NCBI GenBank assembly: GCA_964429675.1
Contig: CAYSDF010000042.1
Location: 1-7,011 of the forward strand
From: GWA2-44-9 sp964429675
Lineage (GTDB): Bacteria; Patescibacteriota; Minisyncoccia; 2-02-FULL-40-12; GWA2-44-9
DNA: 7,011 nucleotides
Direction of reading: 5' to 3'
This document shows, piece by piece, positions 4,262-7,011 of this stretch. The notes beneath the pieces were generated by a model. It had not been told where the DNA came from and did not search any database. It worked only from the letters and a program-made list of their open reading frames with translations. Both the position numbers and the translations under genes were made by a program. Numbering within the stretch: the first letter of the stretch is position 1; every line of letters begins with the position of its first letter.

Positions 4262-4912
4262 ATGTATATCATTATCCCTTTTTTTCTAATTTTATTTTCG
4301 GCTCTTGGAGTCCTCTTCATTATTTGGAGAAAAACGCCTGCTTTAAGCGAATCTATTTCTCAAGGCCAGTCCTTAAATGAAGGCGTAAGTGGAGTAAGGT
4401 CGGTCGCCTGGAAAGATCTATTCCACGATTTTTTTCCGGAAGCCAATAAGGGTATCGAAAAAATGGAGCTAAAGGAGCATGCGGCAGTTTGGCTCCTTGA
4501 AGTGGAGAAATTTTTAAGAAAGACGAGGCTTCTTTTCTTGAAAATAGATAGACTATCGGAAACATTAATCAAAAAGATTAGAAGATTCCATTTAAGCAAT
4601 AGGCCGAATAAGGATGTATTGGCATCATCGCCGATAATTAAGGAGGATGCCACAAGTTCTTATATGGGTGTAAAAAAGAAAGAAGAATCTTCTCAGCTCG
4701 ACACACTGAAGAAGGAAGAACAGCGCTTAATACTAGAAATAGCCAAAAACCCTAAAGATCCGAATCTCTACCATGTTTTGGGAGACCTTTATTTTAAAAT
4801 GAATAATTTTGAAGATGCCCGGGAGTCCTATCAGGCTGCTATGGAGCTAAGTCCCGGCAACGAAGAATTGGCAAAAAAGCATTCTCAGGCGGTAGAAAAG
4901 ATGATAAAGTAA
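4262..4912 (+). CDS. Membrane-anchored TPR protein
   Basis: From ATG 4262 the product has 216 residues; an earlier in-frame GTG at 4184 would start within the hairpin repeat and is less likely. A weak AGG lies ten bases before this ATG. Residues ~1-22 (MYIIIPFFLILFSALGVLFIIW) form a membrane anchor, followed by WRK, which places the rest in the cytoplasm. Residues ~60-115 are predicted helical and basic, ~116-150 look like a polar linker, and ~155-215 hold a helical segment with one clear TPR unit (NLYHVLGDLYFKMNNFEDARESYQAAMELSPGN, ~168-200) plus a capping helix. TPRs bind other proteins, so this is probably a scaffold on the inner face of the membrane. I do not know the partner. The stop lies 17 bp before the tRNA cluster. 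Confidence 0.8.
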   Translation: MYIIIPFFLILFSALGVLFIIWRKTPALSESISQGQSLNEGVSGVRSVAWKDLFHDFFPEANKGIEKMELKEHAAVWLLEVEKFLRKTRLLFLKIDRLSETLIKKIRRFHLSNRPNKDVLASSPIIKEDATSSYMGVKKKEESSQLDTLKKEEQRLILEIAKNPKDPNLYHVLGDLYFKMNNFEDARESYQAAMELSPGNEELAKKHSQAVEKMIK

Positions 4913-4929
4913 CCTCATAATGTAAGTAT

Positions 4930-5004
4930 GCCGGCGTAGCTCAGTGGTAGAGCAACTGTTTTGTAAACAGTAGGTCGTCAGTTCAATCCTGACCGCCGGC
5001 TCCA
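4930..5004 (+). tRNA. tRNA-Thr (anticodon TGT)
   Basis: A complete 75-nt cloverleaf with encoded CCA: acceptor GCCGGCG/CGCCGGC, D arm GCTC-AGTGGTA-GAGC, anticodon stem ACTGT/ACAGT with loop TTTGTAA giving TGT at 4962-4964, and T arm GTCAG-TTCAATC-CTGAC. It begins 17 bp after the TPR gene. CATAAT at 4916-4921 is placed as a -10 box, although no good -35 box goes with it. Confidence 0.97.
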
Positions 5005-5018
5005 GGTTTTTAGAATAT

Positions 5019-5102
5019 GGGGGTGTACTCAAGTAGTCAACGAGGGTAGACTGTAAATCTACTGGCCATGTGCCTACGCAGGTGCAAATCCTGCCGCCCC
5101 CA
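5019..5102 (+). tRNA. tRNA-Tyr (anticodon GTA)
   Basis: An 84-nt class II tRNA. The acceptor GGGGGTG pairs with CGCCCCC (one G-U), the anticodon loop CTGTAAA carries GTA at 5053-5055, and a long variable arm follows, as expected for bacterial tRNA-Tyr. The T arm is GCAGG-TGCAAAT-CCTGC, with an unusual G at the second loop position (TGC for TTC). The discriminator is A and CCA is not encoded, unlike the two Thr tRNAs. Its last 13 nt plus three more bases are repeated exactly at 5330-5345. Confidence 0.93.
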
Positions 5103-5105
5103 CAC

Positions 5106-5147
5106 AATTTAAAAATAAAGGTCGATAGATATTATTTTTAAATTTTT
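5106..5147 (+). terminator. AT-rich terminator-like hairpin after tRNA-Tyr
   Basis: AATTTAAAAATAA (5106-5118) and TTATTTTTAAATT (5132-5144) pair perfectly over 13 bp with a 13-nt loop, then TTT. The T stretch spans 5143-5147. The stem has no GC pair, so termination may be weak. Confidence 0.45.
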
Positions 5148-5335
5148 GGCAGGCGGAGTGAATGCCTTGAGGCATTCACGTCAGGATTTGCATGCCGGAA
5201 CGATGCATCTATCAGTAGATAGATGCCGTGAGGCGGGGTCGTAAAGGCGAAGGTTCACATGGAGGAACTTCCATGGGAATCGCCTCCGACCGAGGTCTTG
5301 CGACGGCAAGACCGAGAGTTGTGACCTAACCTGCC
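5148..5335 (+). ncRNA. Structured RNA candidate of unknown family, ~190 nt
   Basis: The segment is much richer in GC than its surroundings and folds by eye into a closed multi-branched shape. The outer helix is GGCAGG (5148-5153) with CCTGCC (5330-5335), and GTCA/TGAC (5180-5183, 5322-5325) lies inside it. Hairpin 1 is GTGAATGCC-TTGA-GGCATTCAC (5158-5179). Hairpin 2 is GCATCTATC-AGTA-GATAGATGC (5205-5226). A composite stem follows: GGTCG/CGACC (5237-5241, 5287-5291), GGCGA/TCGCC (5246-5250, 5280-5284), CATGGA/TCCATG (5258-5263, 5270-5275). Hairpin 4 is GGTCTTGC-GACG-GCAAGACC (5294-5313). No long reading frame is present. It lacks the signature motifs of RNase P, SRP RNA, tmRNA, T-box leaders and group I introns that I looked for. 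The strand is taken from the neighbouring tRNAs. Confidence 0.55.
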
Positions 5336-5342
5336 GCCCCCA

Positions 5343-5402
5343 CACTTCGACAAGCTCAGTGTAAACTGGGATTGGCGAAGTGCCCTGAGTTTATCGAAGG
5401 GC
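5343..5402. repeat. REP-like inverted repeat (CTTCGACAAGCTCAG type)
   Basis: CTTCGACAAGCTCAG (5345-5359) pairs with CTGAGTTTATCGAAG (5385-5399) with two mismatches, and both copies carry extra flanking pairs. The CTTCGACAAGCTCAG / CTGAGCTTGTCGAAG palindrome is, to my memory, a widespread intergenic repeat in many bacteria. It lies directly upstream of the 44-residue ORF and supplies its only Shine-Dalgarno-like sequence. Confidence 0.65.
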
Positions 5403-5412
5403 GTTTCGATTT

Positions 5413-5547
5413 ATGATCAAGAAACAAGGCTCAAAATATATTGTAATGGCCGAAAGCGGTAGAAAGATGGGTACTTATAAGACCAAGAAAGAGGCTAAGA
5501 AAAGATTGCAGCAGATCGAGTTTTTCAAGCACTTAAAAAAGAAGTAA
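5413..5547 (+). CDS. Small basic protein of unknown function (44 residues)
   Basis: The frame begins at ATG 5413; AAGGG at 5397-5401 is a distant Shine-Dalgarno-like site (11 bases away). The product has a short beta-like part (KYIVMAESGRKMGTYKT) and then a Lys-rich helix (KKEAKKRLQQIEFFKHLKKK). The pattern 'beta strand, G-x-Y-x-T-K-x-E-A, basic helix ending in I-E-x-F' is one I associate with tiny conserved hypothetical proteins of phages and CPR genomes, possibly nucleic-acid binding; the function is unknown. It ends five bases before the split tRNA-Thr, so the two are probably on one transcript. Clean codons and a sensible composition favour a real gene. Confidence 0.7.
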   Translation: MIKKQGSKYIVMAESGRKMGTYKTKKEAKKRLQQIEFFKHLKKK

Positions 5548-5552
5548 ATATT

Positions 5553-5798
5553 GCCGTTGTAGCTCAGTGGTAGAGCAACTCCATGGTAAATAATATTGCC
5601 CATCCCGACGGTAACGTCGGGATGAATCCCGAATAACGGTTAAAGTCCCGCCTTGGCGGGATAAGACCGTAGCGCTTCAGGCGCTCGAACGACTGACAAG
5701 GGCCCCGCTTAGCGGGGAAGATACAGTCTAATCCCTTAGGTAACTATGGGTATCCATGAAGGAGTAGGTCGTCGGTTCAATCCCGACCAACGGCTCCA
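5553..5798 (+). tRNA. tRNA-Thr (anticodon GGT) interrupted by a group I intron
   Basis: The 5' exon is 5553-5587 and the 3' exon 5759-5798 with encoded CCA. Joined, they make a 75-nt cloverleaf: acceptor GCCGTTG/CAACGGC, D arm GCTC-AGTGGTA-GAGC, anticodon stem ACTCC/GGAGT, loop ATGGTAA with GGT, T arm GTCGG-TTCAATC-CCGAC. The body matches tRNA-Thr(TGT) at 4930 almost base for base outside the stems, which supports Thr. The split falls after U36, directly 3' of the anticodon. Together with TGT this gives two Thr tRNAs in the cluster. Confidence 0.92.
5588..5758 (+). ncRNA. Group I self-splicing intron (171 nt, no ORF)
   Basis: The exon ends in U (5587) and the intron in G (5758), the group I rule. 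P1 could form from exon AUGGU with GCC-C-AU (5598-5603), with the splice-site U-G pair and a bulged C. P2 is a perfect 10-bp stem (5601-5610 with 5615-5624) capped by the GNRA loop GTAA; it overlaps the proposed P1 strand by a few bases, so the exact P1 needs modelling. P4/P5 are ACGGTT/GACCGT (5635-5640 with the segment near 5665-5670) enclosing TCCCGC-CTTG-GCGGGA. P6 is AGCGC-TTCAG-GCGCT. P7 is GACTG (5691-5695) with CAGTC (5724-5728), P8 is CCCCGC-TTA-GCGGGG, and the S-like box GAAGATACAGTC (5717-5728) is close to the classic AAGATATAGTC. Small tRNA introns of this type are usually subgroup IC3. No homing endonuclease is encoded. Confidence 0.88.
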
Positions 5799-5803
5799 AT
5801 TTA

Positions 5804-5824
5804 AAAGCCCCTTCGGGGGCTTTA
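5804..5824. terminator. Shared terminator hairpin with UUCG loop
   Basis: AAAGCCCC (5804-5811), TTCG, GGGGCTTT (5816-5823) form a very stable stem. It follows tRNA-Thr by five bases and overlaps the stop codon of the convergent gene on the minus strand, so it probably ends both. The T tracts are short on each side. Confidence 0.75.
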
Positions 5825-6289
5825 GTTTGTATAAAAATCAGATAGATATATTCTCGGAATATTAAGGTTAAGAGCCTGTTTATATTCCCAATTAGCACCA
5901 ACCGACTTCTCCCAGCCTGGCATAAAGCACAGCATTTTTATATATCCGGACTTGAATATGGGAAGATAGAATTGTTCTAACAATATCAATCCTTGTAATT
6001 CCGGATTCGCGTCGTATATTCTTTTCATATCACGTTCAAAAGGCATTTGGGTAAAAATATACAGACCGCCGGCAGAGAGCCGTTTAATAACCGTGTCAAA
6101 AACCACTAAATTGGCGTCCCTTGATCCTTTTCCGCCGGTTGAAATCGGGCCGCAAATCATTGCCATCGGCTTCGTGAAATTGTCTCTATAAAAATCATTT
6201 AAAACATCCATAGCGACAGCCAGAAGATCCTTATAATTCTGGGCTTCTTTAATTCTTTGCAGATCATTTTCTGAATACGGACTTATCAT
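5822..6289 (-). CDS. Nucleoside 2-deoxyribosyltransferase-like / DUF4406-like protein
   Basis: The start is ATG at 6289 (155 residues), because AAGGAG lies four bases before it; a longer frame back to 6343 would overlap the predicted -10 box. Key parts are ICGPISTGGKGSRDAN (45-60), a Gly-rich phosphate/sugar-binding-like loop, YIFTQMPFE (77-85), and MPGWEKSVGANWEYKQAL (123-140). These match the layout of the nucleoside 2-deoxyribosyltransferase superfamily, in which a Glu in the last motif is the nucleophile (E135 is the candidate). The family moves deoxyribose between bases or hydrolyses N-glycosidic bonds, but the DUF4406 branch often lacks a tested activity. It is transcribed divergently from rpmG and converges on the tRNA cluster. 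Superfamily fairly likely, substrate unknown. Confidence 0.7.
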   Translation of the reverse strand: MISPYSENDLQRIKEAQNYKDLLAVAMDVLNDFYRDNFTKPMAMICGPISTGGKGSRDANLVVFDTVIKRLSAGGLYIFTQMPFERDMKRIYDANPELQGLILLEQFYLPIFKSGYIKMLCFMPGWEKSVGANWEYKQALNLNIPRIYLSDFYTN

Positions 6290-6323
6290 GTAGCTCCTTG
6301 TAAATGTGCGTCCAACGAAACAT

Positions 6324-6351
6324 ATTGTATAGTATCGAGACATTAAATCAA
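6324..6351 (-). promoter_or_regulatory. Promoter of the deoxyribosyltransferase-like gene
   Basis: On the minus strand, TTGATT (6346-6351) and TACAAT (6324-6329) are separated by 16 bp. The start codon at 6289 is ~28 bases beyond the expected transcription start and has a strong AAGGAG. This promoter is back to back with that of rpmG. Confidence 0.6.
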
Positions 6352-6359
6352 TAGACCGC

Positions 6360-6388
6360 TTGCTTTCTAAATATTCTAGTGTTACAAT
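6360..6388 (+). promoter_or_regulatory. Promoter of rpmG
   Basis: TTGCTT (6360-6365), a 17-bp spacer and TACAAT (6383-6388) preceded by TGT make an extended -10 promoter. Transcription would begin near 6395, giving a ~23-nt AT-rich leader without a Shine-Dalgarno sequence. Confidence 0.55.
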
Positions 6389-6417
6389 TCTTAAGCTAAA
6401 ATTATTAATTAAATCAT

Positions 6418-6582
6418 ATGTCTCAGGATAATCTACTTAGGCTAAAATGCACTGTTTGCAAGAGAGCAAATTATTATACCTCCAAAAACAAGAAAAAGGT
6501 TGAGAGGAAGTTAGAATTTAAGAAATTCTGCAAATGGTGCAAGAAGCATACTCCTCATAAAGAAGCCCGTATGACCGGGTAA
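6418..6582 (+). CDS. rpmG: 50S ribosomal protein bL33, zinc-binding type
   Basis: The 54-residue product begins MSQDNLLRLKCTVCKRANYYTSKNKKK and has two CxxC pairs (C11/C14 and C38/C41) that bind zinc in the C+ form of bL33. FKKFCKWCKKHTPHKE is the typical C-terminal half. The length is normal (50-55 residues). bL33 lies near the E site of the large subunit. The ATG at 6418 has no Shine-Dalgarno sequence; the stop is TAA directly followed by TGA. rpmG next to tRNA-Trp is a common arrangement in bacteria, usually leading into secE and nusG, which are not seen here. It is too short to appear in many automatic ORF lists. Confidence 0.95.
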   Translation: MSQDNLLRLKCTVCKRANYYTSKNKKKVERKLEFKKFCKWCKKHTPHKEARMTG

Positions 6583-6598
6583 TGACTGGCTCACTTCT

Positions 6599-6632
6599 TT
6601 GGCTGGCCCAAATCTTCTCGGGCCTTAGCCAA
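6599..6632 (+). terminator. Hairpin downstream of rpmG
   Basis: TTGGCTGGCCC (6599-6609) pairs with GGGCC-TT-AGCCAA (6620-6632) with a 2-nt bulge and a 10-nt loop. There is no T run after it, so it may end the rpmG transcript only weakly. A second small stem, AAGCCC-TAAA-GGGTTT, follows. Confidence 0.35.
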
Positions 6633-6735
6633 ATAAGCCCTAAAGGGTTTACTCAATCTCTGCGTTAAAATTTCCGCTTAAAACTCGCCGTAGCTAAAAG
6701 TACGTCTCATTTTAATGCTCAATTTTGCCTTGAGC

Positions 6736-6764
6736 TTGAGCAAATGAGCTGCGTCATATAGAAT
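6736..6764 (+). promoter_or_regulatory. Promoter of tRNA-Trp
   Basis: TTGAGC (6736-6741), a 17-bp spacer and TAGAAT (6759-6764) place transcription start near 6771, three bases before the tRNA. Between rpmG and this promoter I see no gene, only an imperfect inverted repeat GCGTTAAAAT/ATTTTAATGC (6662-6671, 6709-6718). Confidence 0.55.
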
Positions 6765-6773
6765 TAGTTAAAC

Positions 6774-6844
6774 GGGGGCATCGTTCAACGGTAGGACAAC
6801 TCTCTCCAAAAGAGTCGATCTGGGTTCAATTCCTAGTGCCCCCG
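6774..6844 (+). tRNA. tRNA-Trp (anticodon CCA)
   Basis: A 71-nt cloverleaf without encoded CCA: acceptor GGGGGCA/TGCCCCC, D arm GTTC-AACGGTA-GGAC, anticodon stem ACTCT/AGAGT with loop CTCCAAA giving CCA at 6806-6808, T arm CTGGG-TTCAATT-CCTAG (one G-U), and discriminator G as in other bacterial tRNA-Trp. The CCA anticodon reads UGG only. Confidence 0.95.
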
Positions 6845-6850
6845 CAAAAC

Positions 6851-6904
6851 TTGCACACACTACTAAAACGTGGTATAATTAGTCATTCTCAAATATGATA
6901 TAAT
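6851..6904 (+). promoter_or_regulatory. Two tandem extended -10 promoters
   Basis: The first is TTGCAC (6851-6856), a 17-bp spacer and TGG-TATAAT (-10 at 6874-6879). The second is TGA-TATAAT (-10 at 6899-6904) with no good -35. Both -10 boxes are perfect and both carry TG one base upstream. They point toward the gene starting at 6932. Confidence 0.7.
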
Positions 6905-6931
6905 TTACCATTTCAGACAAGGAGAGAGGAA

Positions 6932-7011
6932 ATGAAAGCAGTTCTGGGAGTTGATATTGGCGGTGTCATCATCGATCGGGTGAATGACAACACCGATACG
7001 TCGTTCTTTGG
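6932..7011 (+). CDS. Start of a HAD-like protein, cut by the window edge
   Basis: The ATG at 6932 is preceded by AGGAGAGAGG, the strongest Shine-Dalgarno region in the window, and by two promoter-like boxes. The 26 visible residues start MKAVLGVDIGGVIIDRVNDN and continue TDTSFF. The pattern hydrophobic-hydrophobic-D-x-G-G-V-hydrophobic-hydrophobic-D looks like HAD motif I, with D8 as the nucleophile candidate; the usual second acid two residues on is Gly here. HAD proteins are mostly phosphatases; the exact role cannot be told from this fragment. The gene runs off the right edge. It occupies the place where secE would often follow tRNA-Trp. Confidence 0.65.
   Translation, partial: MKAVLGVDIGGVIIDRVNDNTDTSFF

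Larger units (their letters stand above)
5090..5345. repeat. 16-bp direct repeat of the tRNA-Tyr 3' end around a 240-bp unit
   Basis: CCTGCCGCCCCCACAC occurs at 5090-5105, as the 3' end of tRNA-Tyr, and again at 5330-5345. The copies bracket a unit with a terminator-like hairpin and a structured-RNA candidate. This resembles the direct repeats left by integration at a tRNA 3' end, but no integrase is present and the unit is tiny; a tandem duplication or remnant is equally possible. Confidence 0.55.

Noticed and set aside
4847..5107. Minus-strand 86-residue frame over the tRNA genes.
   Set aside because: It is antisense to two clear tRNAs; such frames over tRNAs are a common false call.
5148..5335. 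A second group I intron or an intron-split tRNA-Gly.
   Set aside because: No P7/AAGATA-type box, no exon pair that folds into a tRNA, and no GTTCGA T loop.
5588..5758. Alternative exon junctions giving anticodons GTG (His) or GGG (Pro).
   Set aside because: They break the exon-U / intron-G rule or the near identity to the neighbouring tRNA-Thr body; GGT fits both.

Overview
The window looks like a piece of a small, AT-rich Candidate Phyla Radiation (Patescibacteria, probably Parcubacteria-like) chromosome. This is inferred from gene content and style, not from a search. The pointers are a minimal EF-Ts of 150 residues, a release factor 1 that lacks its usual first domain, an acidic Pro-rich tail on ribosomal protein bL25, a tRNA with a group I intron, and spacers full of hairpin-forming repeats. 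No rRNA, CRISPR array, transposase or phage gene was seen.

Layout. 1-312: end of rplY (bL25) with an overlapping terminator. 313-730: no gene, but two adjacent ~190-bp long-inverted-repeat elements. 731-2036, minus strand: rpmE (bL31), a low-complexity spacer, prfA without domain 1, then a 69-residue single-span protein. 2036-2940: the divergent control region between rpmE and rpsB. It holds two related leader hairpins, one ending at each start codon, two more hairpin elements, and a 45-residue two-helix membrane protein with its own promoter and terminator. 2940-4115: rpsB-tsf. 4128-4246: another large hairpin. 4262-4912: a membrane-anchored TPR protein. 4930-5798: tRNA-Thr(TGT), tRNA-Tyr(GTA), an unassigned structured-RNA candidate flanked by a 16-bp copy of the tRNA-Tyr 3' end, a 44-residue basic ORF, and tRNA-Thr(GGT) split by a 171-nt group I intron. 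5822-6289, minus: a nucleoside deoxyribosyltransferase/DUF4406-like protein. 6418-6582: rpmG (bL33). 6774-6844: tRNA-Trp. 6932-end: the start of a HAD-like gene.

Most recognised genes serve translation: three complete ribosomal proteins and one partial, EF-Ts, RF1 and four tRNAs. The order Thr-Tyr-...-Thr ... rpmG-Trp resembles the thrU-tyrU-glyT-thrT-tufB / rpmG-trnW-secE-nusG neighbourhoods of other bacteria, with tRNA-Gly, tuf, secE and nusG not present here. The translation genes lack a clear Shine-Dalgarno sequence, while several accessory genes have one.

The strongest points for follow-up are the shared rpmE/rpsB leader, whose upstream arm can pair either with a nearby segment or with the arm touching the start codon; the group I intron after U36 of tRNA-Thr(GGU); the four-copy hairpin element family; the structured RNA beside tRNA-Tyr; and the domain-1-less RF1.
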